The notes below the pieces were generated by a model. That model was not told the origin of the DNA, made no database searches, and saw nothing but the letters and a program-made list of their open reading frames with translations. This document shows positions 1 through 6,737 of a DNA stretch of 11,914 nucleotides, one piece after another (the first letter of the stretch is position 1; each line of letters begins with the position of its first letter). The translations under genes were made by a program, and so were the position numbers. Source of the stretch: Verrucomicrobiota bacterium (GTDB taxonomy: Bacteria; Verrucomicrobiota; Verrucomicrobiia; Chthoniobacterales; UBA10450); the NCBI GenBank assembly GCA_003218785.1, contig QHOM01000177.1, forward strand, positions 1 to 11,914. Direction: 5' to 3'.

Positions 1-579
1 TTCGACAAAACCACTGACGACGTTGGCTACATCAAGGGTTACCCGCCCGGCGTGCGGGAAAACGGCGGCCAATACACGCATGCCGCCACCTGGGTGGCCA
101 TGGCTTTTGCCCGCCAGGGCGATGGCGATAAAGCCGTCCGACTTTTGCGGATGCTGAATCCGGTCGAGCACGCCCGGGACGAGAAGGATTGCGAACGCTA
201 CAAGGTCGAGCCGTACGTCATGCCGGGCGACGTTTACTCGTTACCCGGGCACGTCGGGCGCGGCGGCTGGACTTGGTACACAGGCGCGGCGGCCTGGATG
301 TATCGGGTCTGGCTCGAAGAAGTTCTCGGCTTCCAACGTCGCGGCGACAGGCTCGCGATCAACCCGGTGATACCGAAAGATTGGCCAAGCTTCCGCCTGC
401 GCTACCGTCATGGGAACACCCTTTATCGCATCGCAGTCGAGAATCCCGACCACTGCTCCCGCGGTGTCGCTCTGGTGGAAGTGGATGGAATTGCGGTGGC
501 CCATAAGATGGTGACGTTGCGTGACGACGCGCGACCTCACGAGGTGCGTGTCCTCCTCGGAACGGAACCGGTGGCGTGA
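1..579 (+). CDS. Cyclic beta-1,2-glucan synthase-like protein, GH94 C-terminal end (5' end outside window)
   Basis: Frame 1 is open from the first base to TGA at 577-579, giving 192 residues of a C-terminus. The segment YPPGVRENGGQYTHAATW followed by GRGGWTWYTGAAAWMYR is the signature of the GH94 (cellobiose-phosphorylase-like) phosphorylase domain at the end of NdvB/Cgs cyclic glucan synthases and related glycosyltransferase-36 proteins. It is followed by the small closing beta domain (NPVIPKDWPSFRLRYRHG). In the family this domain acts on the growing beta-1,2-glucan and controls its length; the full enzymes are very large inner-membrane proteins. A GTG at 52 is internal and not a true start. 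Whether the parent is a full-length synthase or a stand-alone phosphorylase cannot be decided from this part. The C-terminus looks intact. Confidence 0.85.
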   Translation, partial: FDKTTDDVGYIKGYPPGVRENGGQYTHAATWVAMAFARQGDGDKAVRLLRMLNPVEHARDEKDCERYKVEPYVMPGDVYSLPGHVGRGGWTWYTGAAAWMYRVWLEEVLGFQRRGDRLAINPVIPKDWPSFRLRYRHGNTLYRIAVENPDHCSRGVALVEVDGIAVAHKMVTLRDDARPHEVRVLLGTEPVA

Positions 580-621
580 GCGCGCGATGGGTTTCGCGAT
601 CTGCCCGGTCCCCGCGCCTGG

Positions 622-744
622 TTACCTGGCGATCCAGCGGCGGGCTTCGTCGCTCTCCGTTTCATCGAAAATAGCGAATCTTCGCCGTGGTGAACGGCTA
701 GCAAAAGTCGGCCATCCATTCCTGCCATTTCTTCTGCCTACCAT
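622..744 (-). CDS. Possible 40-residue small ORF, unrecognised
   Basis: This ORF starts with ATG at 742-744 and ends with TAA at 622-624, with a weak GGA seven bases before the start. The product is basic in its first half (several Arg pairs) and acidic then basic at the end (FDETESDEARRWIAR). I do not recognise it. It is notable only because it lies about 95 bases downstream of a leftward sigma-54-like GG-N10-GC element at 849-865. It could be a gene remnant or chance; composition alone does not decide. Confidence 0.2.
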   Translation of the reverse strand: MVGRRNGRNGWPTFASRSPRRRFAIFDETESDEARRWIAR

Positions 745-841
745 TGCGATCCGTTCGATACCTCTGTTACCCTCAATTTGGTAGACTGCTCCGCGTTTCT
801 TGCCTTTGCAGAATTAAATTTCCCGCTCGGGAGCGATAGGA

Positions 842-876
842 CAATTTTTGCAAAGCAAAGACCAAGCGATGGGGAG
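842..876 (+). repeat. Shared upstream element, copy 1
   Basis: These 35 bases match 6654-6688 at about 28 positions by eye. The invariant core is CAATTT, one variable base, then TGCAAAGCAAA, two variable bases, and CCAA. The match continues to a shared GGAG. This copy ends 11 bases before the ligase start. On the minus strand the core reads TTGG at 865-862 and GC at 851-850, separated by exactly ten bases, which is sigma-54 spacing. It could instead be a transcription-factor operator. Confidence 0.5.
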
Positions 877-887
877 TATCCGTCACA

Positions 888-2069
888 ATGGGAACTAGCT
901 TTTGCTTAGTGAGTACGCACGATCACGTCTTCACCCTCGGGATCGAAGAAGAATTCCAGATCATTGATCCAGAGACGCGCGAGCTGCGCTCGCACATCCA
1001 GCAAATTCTTGCCGACGGTAAGATGATTTTGAAAGAGCACGTGAAGGCCGAGATGCATCAATCTGTCGTGGAGCTGGGCACGGAGATTTGCACCGACACC
1101 GCTTCTGCGCGCCAGCAAGTTATTCAGCTTCGCAGCGAGCTGGCAGAGATCGCCGGACACGAGGGCCTCAAGATCGCTTCCGCCGGCACCCATCCCTTCT
1201 CGCATTGGATGGATCAGTTGATTACCGCCGACGAGCGCTACGAGACAATTGTGAAGGACATGCAACAGATCGCCCGCGTGAACCTCATCTTCGGTTTGCA
1301 CGTTCATGTCGGAATTCCAGATCGCGAAGAAGCAATCGACATTATGAACCAGGCGCGGTATTTCCTGCCGCACATCTACGCACTCTCGGTCAATTCACCT
1401 TTTTGGCTTGGGCAAAACACCGGCTTAAAAGCGTATCGACAAATGATCTTCGAACGTTTTCCTCGCACTGGAATTCCCGATGCTTTTGAAAGCCTGTCTG
1501 AGTATGAGGATTATCTGAAGCTGCTCGTATCCACCAATTGCATCGACAACGCGAAAAAGATTTGGTGGGACATCCGGCTGCATCCATTTTTCGACACGAT
1601 CGAATTCCGGATCTGCGACGCGCAATCGCGCGTGGACGACACGATCGCGCTGGCTGCGCTCATGCAAGCTATCGTAGCCAAATTACACAAGCTGCGTGCG
1701 CAGAATGTGACTTTTCGAAGTTATCCGCGTCGATTAATCGATGAAAACCGATGGCGTGCGTTGCGCTATGGCTTGGACGGGAAATTGATCGACTTCGGCC
1801 GCAAATGTGAAATGGAGGAGCGGGAATTGCTTCATGAGATGCTCGAGTTCATTGGCACGGAAGTGGAAGAGCTGGGCACTCAGGCGGAAATGGCGCATAT
1901 CGAGCGGATCATGCGCGAAGGCACCGGCGCGGATCGGCAACTTATGGTGTGGGAACGTACGCAAGATATGAAAGCGGTGGTCGATCAAATCGTCGCGGAA
2001 ACGCACGAAGGACTGGCCACGCTGTCAGATCAGACGCGCCTCACAGGTACGCACGGACACGAGGTCTAG
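888..2069 (+). CDS. YbdK-type carboxylate-amine ligase (glutamate-cysteine ligase family 2)
   Basis: The product has 393 residues, normal for the YbdK/GCS2 family. These cytoplasmic ATP-grasp-like enzymes join a carboxylate to an amine; E. coli YbdK has weak glutamate-cysteine ligase activity, and the true substrate is usually unknown. Visible family marks are LGIEEEF at residues 17-23 (metal/ATP-binding acidic cluster), GLHVHVG at 136-142, IEFRICD at 238-244 and the C-terminal REGTGADRQ at 343-351. The ATG at 888 is chosen because GGGGAG lies 11 bases upstream; GTG at 909 is in frame but has no ribosome-binding site. The gene stands alone on the + strand and converges with the flavoprotein gene. 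A decayed copy of its 3' end lies 1.2 kb downstream. No frame damage is visible. Confidence 0.9.
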   Translation: MGTSFCLVSTHDHVFTLGIEEEFQIIDPETRELRSHIQQILADGKMILKEHVKAEMHQSVVELGTEICTDTASARQQVIQLRSELAEIAGHEGLKIASAGTHPFSHWMDQLITADERYETIVKDMQQIARVNLIFGLHVHVGIPDREEAIDIMNQARYFLPHIYALSVNSPFWLGQNTGLKAYRQMIFERFPRTGIPDAFESLSEYEDYLKLLVSTNCIDNAKKIWWDIRLHPFFDTIEFRICDAQSRVDDTIALAALMQAIVAKLHKLRAQNVTFRSYPRRLIDENRWRALRYGLDGKLIDFGRKCEMEERELLHEMLEFIGTEVEELGTQAEMAHIERIMREGTGADRQLMVWERTQDMKAVVDQIVAETHEGLATLSDQTRLTGTHGHEV

Positions 2070-2106
2070 TTCATCGACAGTAGTGGTCCGAGCCTTTGCA
2101 CCCAGC

Positions 2107-2968
2107 TCACCGTCGCATTGGAAACAATGAGGTGTAACTCGAAAGGCCGCGGACGTATTGCGCACGCTCAAAGGCGCTTGGGTCCGGGCAATTCTTCTGA
2201 CTCATAATGCCTTTGAATTCGCTCAAGCAATTGTAGTTATGCTGTTCCAGCCAGGCGGCGAGATCCATCTCGATTCGTTGAATATGCTGGATCCCATGAC
2301 GCATTAGAGCGCTGCAGAGCATCGTCACGTCGGCGCCGGCCATAACCAGCTTGATCACGTCGTGGGCCTGATAAATGCCGCTGGTAGCGGCGAGGTTGGC
2401 ACGAATTTTCCCGTAAAGAATTCCAATCCAATGCAACGGCAATCGCATGTCCGCCGGCGTACTTAGCGTAAGGTTTGGCGCGATCTCCATTTTCTTGAGA
2501 TCGATGTCGGGCTGGTAAAAGCGGTTGAACAAAACGAGACCGTCCGCGCCCAGTTTATCAAAACAAGCCGCCATGTTTGCGAAATTGCTGAAATACGGAC
2601 TGAGTTTTACGGCAAGCGGGATCGTGGTAGCAGCACGCACTGCTCTAACGACGTCGATATATCCCTTTTCGATGGTTGTTCCAGTCACTTTCGTTCGTGT
2701 CGGTATCTTATAGATGTTGAGCTCCAGCGCATCGGCACCGGCTTCTGCGATTTGGCGCGCATAACTAATCCAACCTCCAAGTGTGGTGCAATTCAGGCTC
2801 CCGATAATTGGAATTTTCACGCAGCGTTTGGCCTCCGTGATATGCTTGAGGTAAGCGTCTGGCGCGATCCGAAATTCCGTCTTGGCCGCAGCACTTAGTG
2901 CCGTTTGTTCTTGAGGGTACCAGGGGCGTGCGCAGCCTAATTCCGAGGTAAGTAGTGGCGAGGTCCAC
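2107..2968 (-). pseudogene. Dihydroorotate dehydrogenase-like flavoprotein with N-terminal deletion and frameshift
   Basis: The C-terminal 270 or so codons match the class 1 dihydroorotate-dehydrogenase-like family (FMN-binding TIM barrel). Marks include IPIIGSLNCTTLGGW, ADALELNIYKIPT, PLAVKLSPYFSNFA, VLFNRFYQPDIDL and GADVTMLCSALMRHG. The expected first residues, MDLATTYLGIRLRTPLVPS, lie in a different frame from GTG at 2968 to about 2912. The family match resumes in the other frame at about 2901 with ALSAAAKTEFRIAPDAYL. In intact relatives about 60-70 residues separate these two motifs, so roughly 190 bases are missing and the frame has shifted. A TTG at 2970 opens the downstream frame but would give a nonsense N-terminus. 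The lost part is the first barrel strand and helix region. The long intact downstream frame suggests recent damage or a sequence error. The gene converges with the ligase gene, 37 bases apart. Confidence 0.75.
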
Positions 2969-2973
2969 AACTA

Positions 2974-2987
2974 TTACGGCGCCGTAA
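2974..2987. promoter_or_regulatory. Perfect 14-base palindrome next to the flavoprotein start
   Basis: TTACGGCGCCGTAA is a perfect dyad ending six bases upstream of the GTG at 2968. Its position suits an operator that blocks transcription or translation initiation of the damaged flavoprotein gene, but no cognate regulator is identifiable. A chance palindrome is possible. Confidence 0.35.
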
Positions 2988-3474
2988 CGCGCAAACCTAT
3001 TTTACTCGCAAATATGCTGACGGAACAATGTTTGGCGCTGGGAATTTCACTGCAGATTTCTTGGCGTCTATCGGCTCTTTTTTGCGATGTAGATATCACG
3101 CGCAGATTCTTTGCGTCAAAGACGAATTGCCGCGCATTTTTTGTCTGCGAGTTCATTGCCCTTTCGGAGCAGATTGTAGAAGCTTGGAAATTGTGCCTAA
3201 ACCAAAACCGCGGCCCTGAGGATTTGCAATGATCGCCGGCAGCACATCGGCAGTTATGTACAAAATTAATCCTGCGATTGCTGCGCTGCAGGACATCGAG
3301 CGCACTATGCGCGAAGGCACTGGCGCGGATGGACAACTCGCAGTTTTTTTGGCAGCGCACAGCAGATGGCAAAGCCGTAGTCGATCATATTGTCACCGGA
3401 AACGTACGAGGGTTTGACAATCCCTCAGATGTTGGCGGGCGGTTCTGCTCGCAATTAAGTTGCGCTTGCGAGCT
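2988..3474. other. Gene-poor region of about 490 bases with a ligase gene remnant
   Basis: Between the flavoprotein start and the end of the small cytochrome gene there is no credible intact gene. ORFs of 60-130 codons on both strands have low-quality translations with no recognisable motif. The only explained part is the ligase remnant at about 3290-3430. Bases 2988-3285 hold nothing I can name. Confidence 0.5.
3290..3433 (+). pseudogene. Decayed 3' fragment of a YbdK-type ligase gene
   Basis: The translation IERTMREGTGADGQLAVF in one frame and then WQRTADGKAVVDHIV in the next matches, in order, the last part of the intact ligase upstream (IERIMREGTGADRQLMVW, then ERTQDMKAVVDQIV). DNA similarity to about 1903-2035 is obvious by eye; for example ATGCGCGAAGGCAC is identical in both. 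The frame changes at a run of seven T at 3344-3350. No homologous sequence upstream of about 3290 is recognisable, so most of this copy is gone. It is either a decayed duplicate or the rest of a second ligase gene. Confidence 0.7.
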
Positions 3475-3801
3475 CTAGGTGCCCGATTTGAGGAACTCGA
3501 GAATCTTCTTGTGCTCTTCCGGGGTAAGATTGGCACGGACGCGCATGTGCATCATGACTACTTCCCATTGTGTCGGGCTGTAGCTGTTGGGCGATCTTAT
3601 ATTATGACAACGGATACAGTTTTCGGCCCAAAGTTCCGCGCCGCTTTTCCCAGTCGCTCCGCCAGTAGTTCCGGCGGCAACTTCTCCGGATTGCTTACTG
3701 GTGGCGCAACCAATCAGCCAAGTCAGAGCTGCGCAAAAAATGATTATGACGGCTCCGGGCAAGCCGATGAATTTGCAAACTCTTGAAACGCTTTCTTTCA
3801 T
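3475..3801 (-). CDS. Lipoprotein monohaem cytochrome c
   Basis: The product is 108 residues from ATG at 3799-3801. Residues 14-31 form a hydrophobic signal segment ending in the lipobox LIGC (Cys32), so a lipid-anchored periplasmic protein is expected. A Gly/Thr/Ala-rich tether follows, then one haem motif, CIRCH at 62-66. Met83, Met84 or Met86 in VVMMHMRV could give the distal haem ligand. The C-terminus (ANLTPEEHKKILEFLKS) is a typical closing helix. The start lies two bases after the porin stop codon, so translation is probably coupled; an upstream TTG at 3807 overlaps the porin stop and is less likely. It is the last gene of the DoxX-cytochrome-porin run. Likely role: electron transfer at a membrane surface; the partner is unknown. 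Confidence 0.8.
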   Translation of the reverse strand: MKESVSRVCKFIGLPGAVIIIFCAALTWLIGCATSKQSGEVAAGTTGGATGKSGAELWAENCIRCHNIRSPNSYSPTQWEVVMMHMRVRANLTPEEHKKILEFLKSGT

Positions 3802-3803
3802 GG

Positions 3804-5201
3804 TCAAAAGCCGACCGCTGCCTGCATCAGAAAGGCATTTTGGTCGCGCGCCCCGCCGTTCTTATCGTCGACCTCATACGCCGCCTTGATCACTGTGCTA
3901 GGCGTGAGCCAATAGTTTAACCCGAAGGTCCAGCGTTGTTCATCAAAGCCGACCGGTGTGTGCAGCTGATTAAGCCGATCGTAACGGAATACGCCCTCGA
4001 AGTTTTTGAGAATGTCATTGTCAATATGGGTGGGCCGATAGGCCAGTTCGACATATCCGCCATTGCGGTTGTTGTTGAATTCGAGTGGCCCGAAGCCTTG
4101 GCTTCCATCTGGATCGTAAACGAAATTACCGACGTGCGACCAGACCCATTGCGCACGGAAATTGATCAGACCTTTGAGCAACGTCGAATCCTGGACGTAA
4201 TTAAAGTCGGCCGATTGTAAAACCGCTGTCACCGCCTGATCGCGCGGTCCAACTTTTGATCGTTGAATTCCGTAACCGATTTCGATCTGTGGAATCGGGA
4301 TAAATCCGAGATGGCCTCCAACAGCTACATGCCCGCCAGTGTTGGCGTCGTTATCGAAATCGAGCATCCCGATCTCGGTGAAGTCGTCCGACTCAGTGAT
4401 CAGACCAGGCGCATTTGCGATGAAGCCGACATATTCGAGCTTGGTCGGGCCAATAGGAATAACGCCGCGCAATTGCCCGCCAAGCTCCGATTCGGGCAGC
4501 AAGCCGTCATAAACGGCCAGTGGTTTGTCCGGAAGTTTGTTTACCCAGTTCATGTGTTGGCGTTCAACGAAAAAATCCATTGGGTTAAGGTAACGCCCGA
4601 GACCGATTGTCATGTAGTCATTCAAAAGGTAGGCGGCTTGCGCTACTTCCAGATTGATCGTTGTCTCTTGGTCTTCGAACTCGAGTTCCAGCTCGCCTTC
4701 GAAGAAAAGCCGATCCGTCAGCTTCCAGAGAAAAAGCGCGTTGAAAGCGGCATCGAAAAATGGATCCTCCCCGCTGCGTGCTGTGAAGTCGGCCGTTCCG
4801 TAACCAGCCATGAGAAACTTCGTGCTGCCGGGAAATGTTTCCTTCACCTGCATCTTGAGCGTCTCCACTTCTTGACGCAACTCCTCCGTGGCGGCTTCGG
4901 GTGGAACGGTGACGACCTGTTTCTCTTCGCCGATCGCTTTCTTTGGCACAGCTTCGGCCGGAGCTGTCGCTGGGGCAGCTGTCAATTGTTGGACCGTCGC
5001 TTTCAATGCGTCCAACTCCTGCTTCATGGCTTCATGTTCGGCCTTGAGCTTGTCGTACTCCGCTCGCGACACGTAATCGGAGGATGGCGGGGACGGAGCC
5101 GTATCTTGCGCCATCGTCGCCGATGGAGACGATAAACAGATCAGCGCGACAAAAGCGCCTCCGATTGTTTGATTCACAATGATCGGAATCGCCCGAATCA
5201 T
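3804..5201 (-). CDS. Outer-membrane porin with N-terminal coiled coil
   Basis: The product has 465 residues. Residues 1-31 form a signal peptide (ending near SPSATMAQ). Residues 39-73 are a strong heptad coiled coil (YDKLKAEHEAMKQELDALKA). A Pro/Ala/Val linker and a second short coiled coil (LRQEVETLKMQVKE) precede a beta-barrel with alternating strands from about residue 128 to the terminal phenylalanine, a usual outer-membrane assembly signal. The order signal, trimerising coiled coil, barrel resembles phosphate-selective porin (OprO/OprP-like) and related porins of Gram-negative bacteria; the substrate is not readable. The ATG directly follows the TAA of the upstream cytochrome gene with no gap, and the next cytochrome begins two bases after its stop. 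That placement argues for a joint function with the cytochromes. Confidence 0.8.
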   Translation of the reverse strand: MIRAIPIIVNQTIGGAFVALICLSSPSATMAQDTAPSPPSSDYVSRAEYDKLKAEHEAMKQELDALKATVQQLTAAPATAPAEAVPKKAIGEEKQVVTVPPEAATEELRQEVETLKMQVKETFPGSTKFLMAGYGTADFTARSGEDPFFDAAFNALFLWKLTDRLFFEGELELEFEDQETTINLEVAQAAYLLNDYMTIGLGRYLNPMDFFVERQHMNWVNKLPDKPLAVYDGLLPESELGGQLRGVIPIGPTKLEYVGFIANAPGLITESDDFTEIGMLDFDNDANTGGHVAVGGHLGFIPIPQIEIGYGIQRSKVGPRDQAVTAVLQSADFNYVQDSTLLKGLINFRAQWVWSHVGNFVYDPDGSQGFGPLEFNNNRNGGYVELAYRPTHIDNDILKNFEGVFRYDRLNQLHTPVGFDEQRWTFGLNYWLTPSTVIKAAYEVDDKNGGARDQNAFLMQAAVGF

Positions 5202-5624
5202 TTATTTACCAGCAAAAGTTTTGATGTAATTCACCAGTTCCCACCGCTGCGTTTCGCTAAGTGAGCCTCTCCAAGAAACCATCGGTGATCGGCCCTCCGT
5301 GATTTTCCAAAAGAGCGCGCCATCGGTTTCGCCGGCTCTAATACGCGCGCCCAAGTCCGCTGGCTTTTTCTCTAATGCCGCTCCGCCTGGGCCATCACCT
5401 CTTCCAGAAGGACCGTGGCAGCTCATGCAGTTTGCAACGTAGAGCTTTTGCCCGAGCGCGGTCGCGTTGGCGTTTCCGGCAACTGGATTTGGCCGGTTGA
5501 CAGCGGTGGGCGGAGCTTTCCAATCCGAGCTGCTTTGCGCCAGCAGCGATCCGCTGATCGAGAAAACTGCCAGTACGACCAGTGCTCTCGAACAACTGGC
5601 GGCGGAATTCCGTGATTTCCCCAT
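5202..5624 (-). CDS. Periplasmic class I cytochrome c
   Basis: The product has 140 residues. A signal peptide covers residues 1-30 (hydrophobic LVVLAVFSISGSLLAQ). The single haem site is CMSCH at 66-70 followed by GPSGRGDGPGG, and Met115 in the GRSPM motif is the expected sixth iron ligand. The ending LSETQRWELVNYIKTFAGK is the conserved C-terminal helix of mono-haem cytochromes c. This is a soluble or loosely bound periplasmic electron carrier. It is the second gene of the operon, 15 bases after the DoxX stop and directly abutting the porin start. No strong ribosome-binding site is visible, so it may depend on upstream translation. Confidence 0.88.
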   Translation of the reverse strand: MGKSRNSAASCSRALVVLAVFSISGSLLAQSSSDWKAPPTAVNRPNPVAGNANATALGQKLYVANCMSCHGPSGRGDGPGGAALEKKPADLGARIRAGETDGALFWKITEGRSPMVSWRGSLSETQRWELVNYIKTFAGK

Positions 5625-5639
5625 TCGAGCAAGTTTGGA

Positions 5640-6059
5640 TCAGGTGGACGCCGCGCTGCTTTTATCTTTGCGCCCTAGCGCATCGATACTCCAACGCCCC
5701 GGGCCGTAAAAAATAATGAAAAAGAAAACCCAGCAGTTAATCAGGGCGAGCTCGCCCCCATTCATGATCGGGAAAAACTTCGCCTCCAGTGTGGGCACCG
5801 TTCCCACGTAAAACATGAAGTAAGCCACTGCCATCTCGCCGCTCGCGAAAAACGCCGCGATGCGCGTGAACAATCCAAATGCAATCAGAAATCCGCAGAC
5901 GAGTTCGATGATGCCTGCGACAAATGCGAGCCCTGACATCCCGTGACCGCCACCGGGATACGCGAAAAGCTTTTGTCCGCCATGACACGCGTACGCCAAG
6001 CCAACGATCAGTCGCACGATGCAGTAAACTGGGTCTGCAAATCGATTTAGAGAGCTCAA
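5640..6059 (-). CDS. DoxX family membrane protein
   Basis: The product has 139 residues with four hydrophobic segments, at about 10-30, 42-63, 67-86 and 105-124. The opening RFADPVYCIVRLIVGLAYACHGGQKLF is the standard DoxX start, with the conserved GxQKLF after the first helix. DoxX proteins are inner-membrane proteins; one relative is a subunit of an archaeal thiosulfate:quinone oxidoreductase, and others act in redox stress, but the role of most is unknown. The start used is TTG at 6057-6059, which keeps the family N-terminus. An ATG at 6064-6066 is in another frame. It heads a tight run with two cytochromes c and a porin, which suggests a link to quinone-level electron transfer. Confidence 0.82.
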   Translation of the reverse strand: MSSLNRFADPVYCIVRLIVGLAYACHGGQKLFAYPGGGHGMSGLAFVAGIIELVCGFLIAFGLFTRIAAFFASGEMAVAYFMFYVGTVPTLEAKFFPIMNGGELALINCWVFFFIIFYGPGRWSIDALGRKDKSSAAST

Positions 6060-6148
6060 CTCGCATTGTTATCTCAGGAGTTGCCGAAGTTGACTGCGCA
6101 TTTTTACGGAAAATATTTCGGAGCTATTTTGCCGCGAAGTCTCTATGC

Positions 6149-6550
6149 TTAATGACTGTTCGCGCGCTTGTTGTGAGCGGTCCGAAACTGAGTTGGCGAT
6201 TTTCGCGTGAGCTTTTTAAAAACGCGATTGAACTGAGACAACGATTGGAAACCAACGGCGAACGCAATTTCGCTGATCCGAAGATTTGAGTTCCGCAGCA
6301 GATCACACGCTTTACCGACGCGTATTCGTGCGACGTAATCGACAAAATTTATGCCGGCAACTTCTTTGAATTTTTCGCTCAAGTGATTGGCGCTGATGTT
6401 GACGGCCTTGCCGACTTCCGTAAGCGAAAGCTCTTCGTCCGCATGCTCATGGATGAATTTTCGCGCTTTCCAGATTTCTACCGGCTCAGCGCGTTCCAGG
6501 CCTCGGGAGCTGAGCTGTCTGATCTGATTTGCGGGTGTCATCTTTATCAT
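6149..6550 (-). CDS. AraC-type regulator lacking a sensor domain
   Basis: The product has 133 residues, essentially only the AraC DNA-binding domain. The first helix-turn-helix is near residues 40-63 (LSLTEVGKAVNISANHLSEKF). The second, with the family signature, is RISEIAFAVGFQSLSQFNRVF followed by KSPTQFR. AraC proteins usually carry a ligand domain of 150-200 residues before this. Here two in-frame stops (TGA TGA) lie just before the ATG at 6550, so the short form is complete as it stands. It closely resembles the DNA-binding half of the PocR/AraC protein at 7668-8591 (both have YVAR, then RISE and VGFQSL). It lies 89 bases upstream of doxX on the same strand and may control or be cotranscribed with that operon. 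A sigma-54-like element lies about 110 bases upstream. Confidence 0.85.
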   Translation of the reverse strand: MIKMTPANQIRQLSSRGLERAEPVEIWKARKFIHEHADEELSLTEVGKAVNISANHLSEKFKEVAGINFVDYVARIRVGKACDLLRNSNLRISEIAFAVGFQSLSQFNRVFKKLTRKSPTQFRTAHNKRANSH

Positions 6551-6641
6551 CCCGCTTCATCAAACTTCAACCGAGATGGTGATGCTCTCCCTGCTTTGGC
6601 AATTGCTCGCCTAATCTTGGCGGAGCCGAAAAAATTATGCG

Positions 6642-6672
6642 TTTTGCTTTAAGCAATTTCTGCAAAGCAAAA
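6642..6672. promoter_or_regulatory. Inverted repeat in the divergent promoter region
   Basis: TTTTGCTTT at 6642-6650 and AAAGCAAAA at 6664-6672 are perfect nine-base inverted arms with a 13-base spacer. Nested inside is TTGCTT-T-AAGCAA at 6644-6656. It lies between the divergent AraC gene and the small cysteine-protein gene, a typical operator location. Confidence 0.45.
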
Positions 6673-6688
6673 GCCAATCCACGTGGAG
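6654..6688 (+). repeat. Shared upstream element, copy 2
   Basis: This is the second copy of the element at 842-876 (about 28 of 35 positions equal by eye). It overlaps the right arm of the inverted repeat at 6642-6672 and lies 49 bases before the small cysteine-protein start. Confidence 0.5.
6660..6677 (-). promoter_or_regulatory. Sigma-54-like -24/-12 promoter candidate for the AraC gene
   Basis: The minus strand reads TTGGCTTTTGCTTTGCAG. GG (6675-6674) and GC (6663-6662) are ten bases apart. TTGGC and TTTGCA fit the sigma-54 consensus well. The predicted start of transcription near 6650 would leave a leader of about 100 bases before the AraC ATG. No sigma-54 activator gene is visible in this window. 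Confidence 0.35.
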
Positions 6689-6737
6689 CGCTGCGATGGT
6701 CATGGCTGTACCCGTAGGCATAACAAAGGAGCAACTA

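Larger units (their letters stand above)
580..887. other. Intergenic region before the ligase gene
   Basis: This stretch of 308 bases has no convincing rightward gene. Its right end holds an imperfect inverted repeat (CTTTGCA at 804-810, TGCAAAG at 849-855, with AATT on the inner side of both arms) and the 842-876 element shared with the 6654-6688 region. A GGGGAG ribosome-binding site at 871-876 serves the ATG at 888. No terminator with a T-run is visible after the GH94 stop. Confidence 0.5.

Noticed and set aside
241..540. A 99-codon minus-strand open frame
   Set aside because: It is antisense to the GH94 coding end, whose motifs are clear.
684..698. A small hairpin, GCCGT-GGTGA-ACGGC, as a terminator of the GH94 gene
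   Set aside because: A five-base stem with no following T-run and over 100 bases from the stop is too weak.
906..1373. A 155-codon minus-strand open frame
   Set aside because: It is antisense to the well-supported ligase gene and has no motif or ribosome-binding site.
3014..3232. A 72-codon + strand open frame in the gene-poor region
   Set aside because: No ribosome-binding site, no recognisable motif, several rival frames of similar length; likely chance.
4263..5135. A 290-codon open frame on the + strand
   Set aside because: It is antisense to the porin gene, which has signal peptide, coiled coil and barrel. The translation ends in Arg/Cys-rich low-complexity sequence and has no family motif.
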